IMG/VR virus record: IMGVR_UViG_3300042563_002292
Span: 1-29,910 of that record
Strand: one strand, 5' to 3'
Source of the DNA: a virus
DNA length: 29,910 nt
Position 1 is the first letter of the stretch, and the number at the start of each line of letters is the position of its first letter. The notes below the pieces were generated by a model, which was not told the DNA's origin, searched no databases, and saw only the letters and a program-made list of their open reading frames with translations. Below, piece by piece: positions 6,627-15,625 of the stretch. The position numbers and the translations under genes are program-made.

Positions 6627-7311
6627 CTCGGTTGACCGAATCCCGCACCTTATCAAACAGCCAGTAGATTCCTAGCCCGGAGACGGCAACTAGGGTAGAT
6701 CCAGCGATGTATTCAAAGTAGGGGGAATCGATGATAAATGGTACGGAGCCACAAAATGCCCCGGCGAGCAGGATAGGGATGCCGATGCGGAGCGAGGCAA
6801 ACGCACAGGCAAGACCGCCGACGACGGCGAGACCGGCCCCGGTGAGAGTCCAGATGTTATTGGAGGCTTCTTGCTTCACGCGAGCGACCTCGGCTGTTAG
6901 TTCCTTGATCTTGGAGTCCTTGAGTTCTGAAACCCGCTTGGCTTCGGCTTGGTCTTTCTCCATCTTAGCCCAGTCGGTGTTGATCTTCGCCAGGAGCTTC
7001 TTGCCGTACTCCTCTGCGTCCTTGTAGTCCTTCTGGTCAGCCTTGCTGGCGCGCTGGCGCGCGAAGGCTAGGTCACCGTCGGTCGGGGCCGGCAGGTAGG
7101 ATGATGCGACGCCCAGCTCTGCGCGGACGACGGCTGGCTTGTCGGAGTTCTCCTTGGCTACCGCTACGGCAGCAGATACCCGGTTGTCTGCCTTGTCTTG
7201 CACCTTGCCGACCTCCTGGACTATGGGCGTGACCGGGGCGTCGGGTTGCTTAGGTAGGTCACCCTTGGTGGCGCACCCAACCAGCAGGACGACTGGGAGA
7301 GTGCGCCACAT
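6601..7311 (-). CDS. Lipoprotein with coiled coil and C-terminal membrane helices, spanin-like candidate
   Basis: A 236-residue protein with a very short signal ending in a lipobox (LLVGCA, Cys13). It then has a Pro-rich linker, a long charged helix at about 85-150 (AKMEKDQAEAKRVSELKDSK) and three hydrophobic segments at about 153-172, 175-193 and 200-219. AAGGAG stands just before the ATG, one of the clearest ribosome-binding sites here. A lipid-anchored N-terminus joined by a coiled coil to a C-terminal inner-membrane anchor is the architecture of unimolecular spanins such as phage T1 gp11, which fuse outer and inner membranes in lysis. Those have a single C-terminal helix, so three helices is unusual. 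The neighbouring holin-like gene supports the role; it remains inference. Confidence 0.5.
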   Translation of the reverse strand: MWRTLPVVLLVGCATKGDLPKQPDAPVTPIVQEVGKVQDKADNRVSAAVAVAKENSDKPAVVRAELGVASSYLPAPTDGDLAFARQRASKADQKDYKDAEEYGKKLLAKINTDWAKMEKDQAEAKRVSELKDSKIKELTAEVARVKQEASNNIWTLTGAGLAVVGGLACAFASLRIGIPILLAGAFCGSVPFIIDSPYFEYIAGSTLVAVSGLGIYWLFDKVRDSVNRDVPPSSGE

Positions 7312-7315
7312 TGGA

Positions 7316-7444
7316 TTACTCCTTGGACTTGAGAGCGTTCAGCAGTTCCTTGCCCTTGGCGAGCTTGGAGCTGTTGGCGTTCTTGACGCCAGCGTAGAAA
7401 CCGCCAGCGAAGCCGATGATGAGGGAGATGATAGCGATGATCAT
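7316..7444 (-). CDS. 42-residue single-pass membrane peptide
   Basis: A short frame between the tail fibre and the lipoprotein genes: it begins MIIAIISLIIGFAGGFYAGV and ends in a basic helix (KLAKGKELLNALKSKE). The first 20 residues form one membrane helix; the rest is cytoplasmic by the positive-inside rule. Five bases separate it from the tail fibre stop codon, and its own stop is within the ribosome-binding region of the lipoprotein gene, so it fills the gap exactly. Likely part of the lysis group (small holin or regulator), by position only. Confidence 0.6.
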   Translation of the reverse strand: MIIAIISLIIGFAGGFYAGVKNANSSKLAKGKELLNALKSKE

Positions 7445-7448
7445 AGGA

Positions 7449-9830
7449 TTAAGCGGGACGAAGGCCGAGGCGGTAGTTCACGCCGTTGATGGTGACCAGG
7501 AGGTCTAGGGTGTCCGAGCCTCCAGTATGGGAGGCCGTTCCAGTAGGATTAAAGGACAGGCCATTGAACGAGATGCCGTTGCCGTCCACCCTAATGGCCG
7601 CAGTAGCGTCCGGGGCAGTACCTACGCCAACCTTGCCGAACTGATCTACGACGAAGCGGGTGGCATCGGGGGTGGTGCTGTCCTCAACCTCGATGGCATT
7701 ACCAGAGCCACGCTGGGTGACACGGAGGGCCGCAGTTGTGCTACTGCTTGTGTCGATCACCATCTGCCCGGTAAAGGTGTTGAACTGATTTAGGACGGCT
7801 AAGTTGTAATTAATCCCGCTAGTCCGATAGGTCAGTTTAGGCGAGGCCGCATTTGAAATCCACAGGTCTCCGTTAGTTGCCGAAGCCGGAGCAGAGTCGC
7901 ATTGACCTCCAAGGTTAATGCTTGGAGAACTTGAACTAATCGTGGCAAAATTGACCTTACCAGTAAAGGCCGCACCAGAGAGGTTGGCTTTGGTGTCAAG
8001 TACGGCATAAGGAGCATACACCTCGACAGGGCCATCTCCTTGGTTGTTATCAACGAAGAACTTTCCTTCCTTGATGATAGTGCTTCGTCCCTGGATGGGG
8101 GCCGCAGGGCCGTATTCCCAAAGGTATAATTGAGGATTAGCACCACCAGTATTATTGGTAGAAAGACGAGCGAGTCCAGTAGCGTCACCACCAACGCCAA
8201 CCTCAGTTGCAGTCATATACGCATTTGCGTTCTGGTAATTGAGGAATCCAACACGGAGTATGCTACTGGTTAGGCTACTAGTGTATGCATTAACACCGCT
8301 TGTTACTACGCTAAGGCCGCCCGAACCCGGAGTGTTTGTGATCGTGGCAGTCCCGGTCAAAGCGGGAGAAGCATTCGTGGCGTAAGGCGTAAGCGCAGAG
8401 GATGTGATGAAACCTTGCGGATTGCTAGAAAGATAATAGTTCTGGTCAACTACCCATTGCTGGGTGGCAAATCCAGCAACATCGGCCTGGGTAATGAATC
8501 CAGCAGGGTTGCTGGCATCATACTTGGTCGTATTTAGGAAGGACAACTCGGATGCCAAGTCTGTCTGGTTATTAATGTCCCCGGTGATCTGTCCCCAGAC
8601 GGCAGAGGTGACAGTCGGGATGTCGCTGATCGTGGCAAAGGGGTTTGCTGCCGAAGGGGAGTCAGCTCCGTTGATAGCGCCGGCCACATCCGAGCCGAGG
8701 GTTTCGACTCCAAGGTTCTGCCAGATGACATCCTGCGTGGAAGCGTCCGGGTTCTGGTCGATGTCTCGACGTACGAATCGTGCGTTGGCAACCTGTTCGG
8801 ATAGGGCTACTCCCAATGGAAGAGGCTGAAGTACGCCATCCGAAACGACGTCTGCAAAGACATTGCAAGGCGTCTGGATGAGGGTGTAGCGCTTGTCGTC
8901 TACGCTCATTGAGACCTCAAGAGTCGTAGACTTGCGTTCAGCTCCGGCAAGGAACTGGTGGCACTCGGCGGTGGCAAAGTTGATAGATCCGGAGTAGCCG
9001 TTGTAGCCTACAAGGCTGCCGGAAGCCGTAAGGACGCTGTCCTCGACGATGGCGATGTCCCATTGGTACTGCCCGGTAGCAAACGCTTGAGCCGGGGATA
9101 GCGCGGAAGTAATAGAGGCCGGCGAAGCATTGTAAGCCAGCGTGGCGGTCTTCGTGCCGTAGGCGATGGTAATCGTACCAGCCTTCGGCTGTGGTGAAAT
9201 GGTCACCCTGTAAATCTTGTTAGTTCCGTTCCAAGCCTGGACTTCGCTGACGGTAACCGTAGGCGAAGGAAGTGGAGTCCAATCTACGCCTAGAGCAATC
9301 GGATTCTGGCGCAACTCAACAAAAACAATCTGGCGATGTTCGGGATTGCCGGCCTGTACGAGGCTGATGGACTGGTAGGAGGAAGGGGTAAGGGTGTCTG
9401 AGCCGATGCCGATGGTGGGCTTGAGGCCATAGGTGTTCCAGGTGATGGTGTAACCATCCCCGGTCTTGTAGACGCCTACACCCCCAGCATTGGAGACGGA
9501 TGGAAGGGCGTTGAGAGCCGATGCCACTTGCGCCGTCGTAGCGTTATAGGGCATAGGCGCTGTCTCGACTTCATCGACGGACAACTCCCAAGAACCGCCA
9601 GTAGGGTAGGTATTGGTATCGCCTACGGCTACGCTGATCTCCGCGCCAGCCGGGAAGGGCAGTTCGACCGGGGAGGTTCCGACGCCGGAAGAAGCCACGA
9701 TGTGGAGTTCAAGCTGGGCGACATTGCCTTGGTAGAAGGCGGGAGCTGCGGCTTGGATGAATGCATTCTGGTTCGCAAGCAGACGGTTGGCGTCCGTCGC
9801 CATCCAAAAGCGGTAGGTGTTGATAGCCAT
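7449..9830 (-). CDS. Tail fibre or receptor-binding protein
   Basis: A 793-residue protein. The N-terminal about 350 residues form beta-rich domains (repeated TITW, KIYRVTISP and TATLAYNASP type segments) and probably attach to the tail tip. Residues about 390-510 hold loosely repeated fibre text (GFITQADVAGFATQQWV, QGFITSSALTPYATNASP). The C-terminal 250 residues are Gly, Ser, Thr and Asn rich with GKVGVGTAPDATAAIRVDG, a phrase common in trimeric phage fibres. No C-terminal S74-type chaperone is seen. It would bind the host surface. A copy of the TTTGAC-N4-GGCWA word lies 11 bases before its start. Followed directly by the lysis-like group. Confidence 0.75.
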   Translation of the reverse strand: MAINTYRFWMATDANRLLANQNAFIQAAAPAFYQGNVAQLELHIVASSGVGTSPVELPFPAGAEISVAVGDTNTYPTGGSWELSVDEVETAPMPYNATTAQVASALNALPSVSNAGGVGVYKTGDGYTITWNTYGLKPTIGIGSDTLTPSSYQSISLVQAGNPEHRQIVFVELRQNPIALGVDWTPLPSPTVTVSEVQAWNGTNKIYRVTISPQPKAGTITIAYGTKTATLAYNASPASITSALSPAQAFATGQYQWDIAIVEDSVLTASGSLVGYNGYSGSINFATAECHQFLAGAERKSTTLEVSMSVDDKRYTLIQTPCNVFADVVSDGVLQPLPLGVALSEQVANARFVRRDIDQNPDASTQDVIWQNLGVETLGSDVAGAINGADSPSAANPFATISDIPTVTSAVWGQITGDINNQTDLASELSFLNTTKYDASNPAGFITQADVAGFATQQWVVDQNYYLSSNPQGFITSSALTPYATNASPALTGTATITNTPGSGGLSVVTSGVNAYTSSLTSSILRVGFLNYQNANAYMTATEVGVGGDATGLARLSTNNTGGANPQLYLWEYGPAAPIQGRSTIIKEGKFFVDNNQGDGPVEVYAPYAVLDTKANLSGAAFTGKVNFATISSSSPSINLGGQCDSAPASATNGDLWISNAASPKLTYRTSGINYNLAVLNQFNTFTGQMVIDTSSSTTAALRVTQRGSGNAIEVEDSTTPDATRFVVDQFGKVGVGTAPDATAAIRVDGNGISFNGLSFNPTGTASHTGGSDTLDLLVTINGVNYRLGLRPA

Positions 9831-9841
9831 AGTCCTATACC

Positions 9842-9856
9842 TAGCCCCTAGTCAAA
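9842..9856 (-). promoter_or_regulatory. TTTGAC-N4-GGCWA element, copy A (upstream of tail fibre gene)
   Basis: Minus strand reads TTTGACTAGGGGCTA. It ends 11 bases before the fibre start codon, in a 37-base gap. A GGTATAGG follows. One of five exact matches to the word, all in minus-strand intergenic gaps. Function is inferred: promoter-like, activator box or leader RNA signal. Confidence 0.6.
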
Positions 9857-9867
9857 GGGGTCAACCT

Positions 9868-10341
9868 TTAAGTTAAGACCTTCAACTTCTGGATGGTCTG
9901 GATACCGAAACCCCAGTTGTATTGAGCCACATACTGTCCAGGGCCATTCGTGTCATAAGCGGACTCTTCTAGGGCCGCCGAGCCTGGTGGGGCTACCATT
10001 ATTGAACCGACCATCTCATCGAAGTCCTTCGTATCCATACCAAGCCAATACATATTACCTTCCCAATAACTTGGATTTGAAGGGTCTGTGAACTGCGGGT
10101 ATTGGATATACCACCCTCCGTAAAGGTGAATCTTCCTAAGCATAGTTCCGCTTTCGCTTATAAAGAAGCAAGGCGGGTAAATATCAAATGAACCAACAGG
10201 GTAATATTTATTATGTGCTAAATATATTAAAGGGTCATCTGGGGGCCACCCCACAACATCATTAGTTCCAGGGTTCCATAGGCATCCACGAAGGGATGCC
10301 CAAGTGCTGTAACCTCCGTCTGTGCCGATCACAAAGCCCAT
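9868..10341 (-). CDS. Unknown virion-associated protein
   Basis: A 157-residue protein, unusually rich in Trp, Tyr, Gly and Pro (for example GGWYIQYPQFTDPSNPSYW). Its ATG shares one base with the stop of the preceding large structural gene (TAATG). Such aromatic, loop-rich composition fits a beta-structured tail tip or receptor-contact protein, and it sits between a large tail protein and the fibre gene. No domain is recognised. It could be a fibre adaptor or host-range protein; that is inference from position. Confidence 0.6.
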   Translation of the reverse strand: MGFVIGTDGGYSTWASLRGCLWNPGTNDVVGWPPDDPLIYLAHNKYYPVGSFDIYPPCFFISESGTMLRKIHLYGGWYIQYPQFTDPSNPSYWEGNMYWLGMDTKDFDEMVGSIMVAPPGSAALEESAYDTNGPGQYVAQYNWGFGIQTIQKLKVLT

Positions 10342-12704
10342 TAGATACGAGCGTAGTAATAGGTGGCAGTAAGCGTTCCAAGTTTGATGCGGTCAGACCA
10401 CAGAGACCCGGTGATGAACTGCTGGATCTCACCTCCAACCAATGTAGCCACCTTGACATAGCCGAAGTCATCCGTGTCAGACGGCATCGTAGTTCCAGAC
10501 TCGACCATAATCTGATATGGGTATTCGTTGTCAGAACTATTAACATCGCAACGAAGCCAGACAGAGTCACCATTAACAAGAATGAAGGTATCGCTGATGT
10601 TCTGGGGGATGATGTTATTAACAGTTCCTGTGCAGATTTCATAGACAACATCATCTCCAACCACTCCGTTGCGCTTGACCTTGAACGGAGCGCACTCGGA
10701 CTCGTCTTGGCAACCGCCAGCCTTGAAGTAGAACTCCTGCGAGAAGTTTCTGAATGTCCAGGAGTTGGGAACCTGTCCGTCAACAACCGGGAACATACCA
10801 GTAAAGTTGTTATCTCCTTCAAGGTTATCACAAGCCAGCATATCATCCCGGTTGACAACCTTGTTGAACGCAGGGCTTGCGTTTGACTGGATGGTGTACG
10901 GATCGTCGTCGCTGGTAACCCCTTCCTTGTTCATAATCTGAGTTCCGTTGAACTTAGGCTCGGTGTCTAGGGTTAGGCTACCAGTATGATACTGGTCGAT
11001 GATGTACTCGTAGGGCCAAGACTCGATGCCAGCGTTATTCGCAACCAGAAGAGGGATGTCCGTGGCTTCTAGGTCATTAATGAAGGTGACATAGAAGTTC
11101 TGTTCACTCGTCTTGGTTACAGAGATGTTGCCCTGTAGCGCGGGAATAGCCTGTAGGGCATTGAACAGGTTGATGGCGTTGTTGTAGCCAGCCCAGGGAG
11201 AAGGATAAAACGGATTAGAAGGAATGCCGTCCAATGTAAACACAACGAACCCATCCTTGGGTAAGGCCGGGAAGTATATGTTCTGAATCATATTTCTGCT
11301 ATCGCTGGACAACTGGGATACGGAAACCTGTGCATTAGCCGAAGGCGCTGGCCTGGACTCGATACGAGCGATCATCTTAATGTCGTATCCGTACTTCATC
11401 GGATTGAACCAAGTGGAGTGACAATGCATCCAGTCGGCAAACTCCTCTGTGCTTTCCGAATCATACCCAGTCATCTTCTGGACATTCATAGTCTGGGTGT
11501 ATAGGCCAGCCCCGGTCTGTCTGAATAGTTTGCCTACATTGCTTCCGTAGGCGTCGATCAGCGAGAGGAAGGGCTTTCTTCCTTGGAGCGGAGTGGGGAG
11601 TGAGAGACTAGGGCCAGTCCAGACATCCCAGTAAGAGGCGCAGAGATACCATTGGCCTTCACCGCTAATCTTATAGCCGCCACCGAGTTCCATCCATCCG
11701 TCTGATCCATCACTTGCTTCCTTTCTCCAGCCAGTTGGAACAACTTGAACCTTTGTATACTGGTACTGGAACTTCTCGGAGTATGCCCCAATCTGAATCC
11801 AGGGCATATTGCTCTGGGTGTACGAGATGGTTCCGTTGCCAATCTTGAGAAGCATATCCCCGCTGGAGTCCACATCGATTCGGCACTCAAACGGAGCGGG
11901 TCGAGCCTTCTGGAAGGCTACCGACGGAAGTTGCGGAGGCAAAAATGGAGTGTTTGCCTCACCACCACCACCACCACCGGGGAAGACCATAGACCCGATG
12001 AAGTTCTGGGTGACGATCCATTGAGGCGGAGTATCTTCTTCCGAACCTTCTGGGACTTCATACTTGGCGCTGCCGACCTTGATGGCTTGCCAAACGGCGA
12101 GGGGGAATGGAGGCGTTCCGGGAAATGTTACTGGGCAGGTAAGTTCGTATCCTGTGTTAGGAACTGCGATGATGATAGGATCGTGGTCAATCGGTAGCAT
12201 CGTGGACTTGAAGACGTAGATGGCTACGTCAATGCCTTCGATGTTAGGAACACGGATACCTCCGTCACCGATGAACGTAGAGTTCTCGTCGTCGATGATT
12301 GGGAACGTCGGGAGTGCGAACCAGTTTTTAATGGTCGTCTGCGTAACGCACTTATCAGTAGGAATCGGAACAGGAATAGGAATTTCGTCCTGCGGTAGTA
12401 CAGGGATCCATACGACCTCACCCTTAACAACACGGATGATGGAAAGACCCAGCTCTTCGCCGGCCACTTGGTACGGCTCGACCACAATCTCAAACTGTTG
12501 GAGAAGGGGCGCTTTACCTTCCTGCGTCTGCTGTGGGATATACATCCCAACTCCACCGTTCGTTGCGGTAAAGATTACGCCGTCAGACGGCCCAATCTGC
12601 GCCTTGTCGGCGGAAGTAGCCAGCTTGTTGAATGTCTTGGCATACAGGTGGTCACCCGGCGACATACCGCCGGAGTGATTGTTAGAAAAGCCTTCTAGTC
12701 CCAT
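10341..12704 (-). CDS. Large structural protein, probable tail tip or baseplate component
   Basis: A 787-residue protein rich in beta-forming residues, Pro and Gly, with several Cys (for example CQDESEC near 690). The N-terminus (GGMSPGDHLYAKTFNKLA) is followed by mixed beta text, a glycine run (FPGGGGGG) at about 245 and many Asn/Asp-rich turns. No enzymatic motif is visible. Size and position between a mid-sized tail protein and the fibre fit a central tip or baseplate-hub protein, or an upper fibre. Both junctions are one-base TAATG overlaps, suggesting translation by reinitiation from the preceding gene. Family unknown to me. Confidence 0.65.
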   Translation of the reverse strand: MGLEGFSNNHSGGMSPGDHLYAKTFNKLATSADKAQIGPSDGVIFTATNGGVGMYIPQQTQEGKAPLLQQFEIVVEPYQVAGEELGLSIIRVVKGEVVWIPVLPQDEIPIPVPIPTDKCVTQTTIKNWFALPTFPIIDDENSTFIGDGGIRVPNIEGIDVAIYVFKSTMLPIDHDPIIIAVPNTGYELTCPVTFPGTPPFPLAVWQAIKVGSAKYEVPEGSEEDTPPQWIVTQNFIGSMVFPGGGGGGEANTPFLPPQLPSVAFQKARPAPFECRIDVDSSGDMLLKIGNGTISYTQSNMPWIQIGAYSEKFQYQYTKVQVVPTGWRKEASDGSDGWMELGGGYKISGEGQWYLCASYWDVWTGPSLSLPTPLQGRKPFLSLIDAYGSNVGKLFRQTGAGLYTQTMNVQKMTGYDSESTEEFADWMHCHSTWFNPMKYGYDIKMIARIESRPAPSANAQVSVSQLSSDSRNMIQNIYFPALPKDGFVVFTLDGIPSNPFYPSPWAGYNNAINLFNALQAIPALQGNISVTKTSEQNFYVTFINDLEATDIPLLVANNAGIESWPYEYIIDQYHTGSLTLDTEPKFNGTQIMNKEGVTSDDDPYTIQSNASPAFNKVVNRDDMLACDNLEGDNNFTGMFPVVDGQVPNSWTFRNFSQEFYFKAGGCQDESECAPFKVKRNGVVGDDVVYEICTGTVNNIIPQNISDTFILVNGDSVWLRCDVNSSDNEYPYQIMVESGTTMPSDTDDFGYVKVATLVGGEIQQFITGSLWSDRIKLGTLTATYYYARI

Positions 12705-13627
12705 TAGTCGTTAGGGCTGGTTTCGTCGAGGGGGTAGATATCTGGATCCCAACCAATGATGCCAGACATCATAAGGTCAGCCTGGACTTTATAGAGGCCA
12801 CCGTAGACTTCGACAGAGGCGTTCGTGCAAAGGTAGTTTCTGTTGCGCTGTATGCCGTCGGGAAGGGTGAGTGGCAGGTCGGAATCAAACTCGTCCAGGA
12901 GGGTGTTGTAGGGAGGGGGCAGCACGATTGCTCCGATGTTGCCGTAGTTAGCCCAACCGACGCGACGAATAGTCAAAGATGCCGTTTCAGAACTATTAGT
13001 GTAGGCAAGGCAACGCAGGGTGATGCCAGGCTTGAAGTAGGATCTAACACCGGCCTTTAGGTTCACAGGATCTTCTGGCTTTGTGGATGGAAGAAAGCCT
13101 ACGAACTGGTACTGGGTCTGCTGTCCAGAAGCCGTAGTCACTACGGCGAAATGAGCCTTGTTAGGATTGATGGCAGCATCACTCTCGTTGTCGAAAATGT
13201 ACTTCGCAGGGCCGGCTAGGACTTTCCCAATCTTGGCGCATTGAACTTTGCTGAAATTAGGGTGAGTCTCAATGGCTTCCTGCCCGGTGGCGCTTGAGAC
13301 CTGCACCTGCGTGATCGTAGAATCCGAGGCTCCGTCAATACCACAGTAATCGGCAATGACCGTGCAAACGCCGTTGTTGGTCGTTGCGACGGCCTTATGA
13401 AGGGTCATATTCTCCATATTCTCGATGGGGGGAGAACTACCGCGAGGGAAGTCGGTCGCTATGTCATAAGACTTGTCGGAGTCGGCGACGAACTTGAGCT
13501 GCATCGTGACAAGGCCAAAGCCGTCGTGGGAGACCGTCCAGGTCTTGTCCATCACCCAGTCAGCCTGGAGCTTCTGACCGAATTCTTTGAACGTGATGCC
13601 GTTAGGCTGGTAGATAGGGATGGTCAT
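12704..13627 (-). CDS. Probable distal tail protein
   Basis: A 307-residue protein directly downstream of the tape measure, where siphoviruses usually keep the distal tail protein and tip genes. Text is beta-rich with no catalytic signature (GLVTMQLKFVADSDKSYDIA, LTIRRVGWANYG, VEVYGGLYKVQADLMMSG). The C-terminus (GIIGWDPDIYPLDETSPND) is acidic. Its start follows the tape-measure stop by one base and its stop overlaps the next start. A distal tail or tip role is inferred from gene order only. Confidence 0.55.
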   Translation of the reverse strand: MTIPIYQPNGITFKEFGQKLQADWVMDKTWTVSHDGFGLVTMQLKFVADSDKSYDIATDFPRGSSPPIENMENMTLHKAVATTNNGVCTVIADYCGIDGASDSTITQVQVSSATGQEAIETHPNFSKVQCAKIGKVLAGPAKYIFDNESDAAINPNKAHFAVVTTASGQQTQYQFVGFLPSTKPEDPVNLKAGVRSYFKPGITLRCLAYTNSSETASLTIRRVGWANYGNIGAIVLPPPYNTLLDEFDSDLPLTLPDGIQRNRNYLCTNASVEVYGGLYKVQADLMMSGIIGWDPDIYPLDETSPND

Positions 13628-13628
13628 T

Positions 13629-15044
13629 TTATTTTGCTACTGGGCCGTTGGTATCCACAGGGGCGGGGGTATTGTCGGTTCCTCCAGCGCCGTTTGCAAG
13701 CCTTTCGACGGCTTCGGCGGTACGCCGGGTGTTATCCGAGGTCTGCTGGGCGAAGTCAACGCGAGAGATAGCGGATAGGACGTCACCGCCACCGACCTGT
13801 TGCATCGTGGAGGCAGCCTGGAAGATCCCGGACTGGAGGTTGGGCTTGTTCTTGAGTTCCTCTTCGCGAACCTTGAGGAGTTCTTCATACACAGCCCTAG
13901 GCTTTTCTCCCATCTTTTCCTTGTCCTTGCCGTAGACTTGCTCGTACTTAGAGATGACATCGCTGGTAGTTTCACCTACGCCCCTAGTTCCGTAAGCCTC
14001 CAATTTAGTACTCTTAAAACCACCAATGGCGTTGAGAAGGAACCTGGAAATACTTTCGTCCTTTTTACCAAGAAGTGCATCAGCCCTTTGCTTTGCGGTA
14101 AGTCCAGAATGACCACCGTGAGGGTTGGCCATATCTTGAATAGAGGCTATGTCATTTTTGCCAAAACCCACCACAGACTCTACAAAGTTAGACCAGAAGG
14201 TCTTTCCGGTATTAGTAGCCATACGGCCGGCAGCCGATACGCCGGAGACGGTCGTTGTCTTTAGAACAGGGGCATTGTTAGCAATCTTCTCGATTTCAGC
14301 GCGACCCTGCCGGAGCATTGGGATCATCTGCTTAAAGGAGTCGCCGTAAAGTTCGTTACCGAGTCGAGCCATATCGGCTGTCTCAGCGTGTTTCTGGTAA
14401 GCATCGGCCATCTTTAGGATGACGTCCAGGGAGGAGATGCTATGGTCTCGGACGCCTTCGATGCTGATCCCAAGGCGTCGCATTGCGACGATGCCATTGC
14501 CACCCTCAAGAGCCATCTTACCCATCGCCTTGTTGCCATTTGCGATGGCGCTGACGAAGGTGTCAAACTCGACGCCGGACATCTTGGCAGCGTATCCGTA
14601 CTTCTGTACTTGCTCGACGGAAAGGTCGGTGATGCGAGCTGCTGCTTGGATTTTCTGGGCATACTCGATTCCCTCTTTGGTTCCTCTTACGCCGATGTTG
14701 ATGACCTGTTGAAGCAGATTAATTCCGCTCAACATATTCTCGGCTTCGTTACCTAGGTCTTTCTTAAACTGATCTCCCCAGCCTTTAGACCAAGGGTAGA
14801 TGTTTCCGCCCCCACCCCCACCACCCCCACCGCCCCCACCGCCGGAGCCTCCACCGCCAAATCCACCGCCGGAGCCTCCAGAACCCCCACCGCCCCCCCC
14901 GCCGGAAGGGCGAGGAGCGGTAGCGGTAGCAGTACCCCCAGAACCACCAGCGCCACCCCCGCCGACAGGGATCTGCGCCGGAACGGTAGCACCTTGTAGG
15001 CCGGTGGTATCGGCGACGAATTTAACTTTTACTTCGTCGCTCAT
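13629..15044 (-). CDS. Tail tape measure protein, short, with long glycine linker
   Basis: A 471-residue protein that would set tail length and act in DNA injection. The N-terminus MSDEVKVKFVADTTGLQGA is typical of tape-measure openings. Residues 28-80 are almost pure glycine with some Ser. Residues about 100-300 are helical with IQAAARITDLSVEQVQKYG and VEFDTFVSAIANGNKAMGK, phrases characteristic of tape-measure domains. The C-terminus (QQTSDNTRRTAEAVERLANG) is also typical. At roughly 1.5 angstrom per residue the length predicts a tail of about 70 nm, short for a siphovirus. It follows the chaperone-position gene with ATGA overlap. The glycine tract is unusual and explains the long open proline-rich frame on the opposite strand. 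Confidence 0.8.
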   Translation of the reverse strand: MSDEVKVKFVADTTGLQGATVPAQIPVGGGGAGGSGGTATATAPRPSGGGGGGGSGGSGGGFGGGGSGGGGGGGGGGGGGNIYPWSKGWGDQFKKDLGNEAENMLSGINLLQQVINIGVRGTKEGIEYAQKIQAAARITDLSVEQVQKYGYAAKMSGVEFDTFVSAIANGNKAMGKMALEGGNGIVAMRRLGISIEGVRDHSISSLDVILKMADAYQKHAETADMARLGNELYGDSFKQMIPMLRQGRAEIEKIANNAPVLKTTTVSGVSAAGRMATNTGKTFWSNFVESVVGFGKNDIASIQDMANPHGGHSGLTAKQRADALLGKKDESISRFLLNAIGGFKSTKLEAYGTRGVGETTSDVISKYEQVYGKDKEKMGEKPRAVYEELLKVREEELKNKPNLQSGIFQAASTMQQVGGGDVLSAISRVDFAQQTSDNTRRTAEAVERLANGAGGTDNTPAPVDTNGPVAK

Positions 15045-15610
15045 TTTTTCTTGGGGATATTCATTTTGTTTAGCATCTCCATCGCGGCCTTGTCACGGTC
15101 ATCGACGACATTGATGTCGGCTCCGGCAGCGATGGTGTTTGCGACGTAAAACCATACGGCTTCGGATTCCGGCATCGTCCAGGCTTTCTCATATTCGATG
15201 CCATTACGGATAAGGTTAGACACGCAGGACAGGACGGTTCCTACACCCCTGCCGTTGCCATTAGACTTCTTCTCCCAAAGGATAGGAGCGTTGTCTTGAA
15301 ATTTCAGATATTCGCAGAACTTCTTAAGCTCCTCGTTGTATTTTGCGGAATCCGTTAAGAGTAGCAAGAACGCCTGGGAGTCGATGTCGTTAGCCTTGAT
15401 CGAAAGCATTTCGCGCAGGTCATAGGTCGAAAGGATTCGACAGGCCAGGACTAGGTCTTGTGGCGACATCACTTTGTTGGTGAAAATCGCCGGAGACTCA
15501 ATCTCCGTTAGGATCAGCGTATGCCTAAGGCAGATAGGTTTAAGCTTACGACCACAGACCTCCATCTCCAAGATGGAAGTCTTGATAGCCTGTGTAAAGC
15601 GGTCGTCCAA
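15041..15610 (-). CDS. Probable tail assembly chaperone
   Basis: A 189-residue protein immediately before the tape measure, the gpG position. It starts with TTG at 15610; no ATG is available earlier in frame, and the first ATG would drop 15 residues. The text is helical and has the mixed-charge style of chaperones, ending YVANTIAAGADINVVDDRDKAAMEMLNK. Tail chaperones hold the tape measure during tail assembly and often use a programmed frameshift to make a longer form. I see no slippery heptamer or overlapping extension frame, so the frameshift product may be absent here. Role inferred from order and size. Confidence 0.55.
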   Translation of the reverse strand: MDDRFTQAIKTSILEMEVCGRKLKPICLRHTLILTEIESPAIFTNKVMSPQDLVLACRILSTYDLREMLSIKANDIDSQAFLLLLTDSAKYNEELKKFCEYLKFQDNAPILWEKKSNGNGRGVGTVLSCVSNLIRNGIEYEKAWTMPESEAVWFYVANTIAAGADINVVDDRDKAAMEMLNKMNIPKKK

Positions 15611-15625
15611 CGGCCGCTATTGCCG

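Noticed and set aside
14800-15114. Proline-rich plus-strand frame
   Set aside because: It is the complement of the tape measure's glycine tract.
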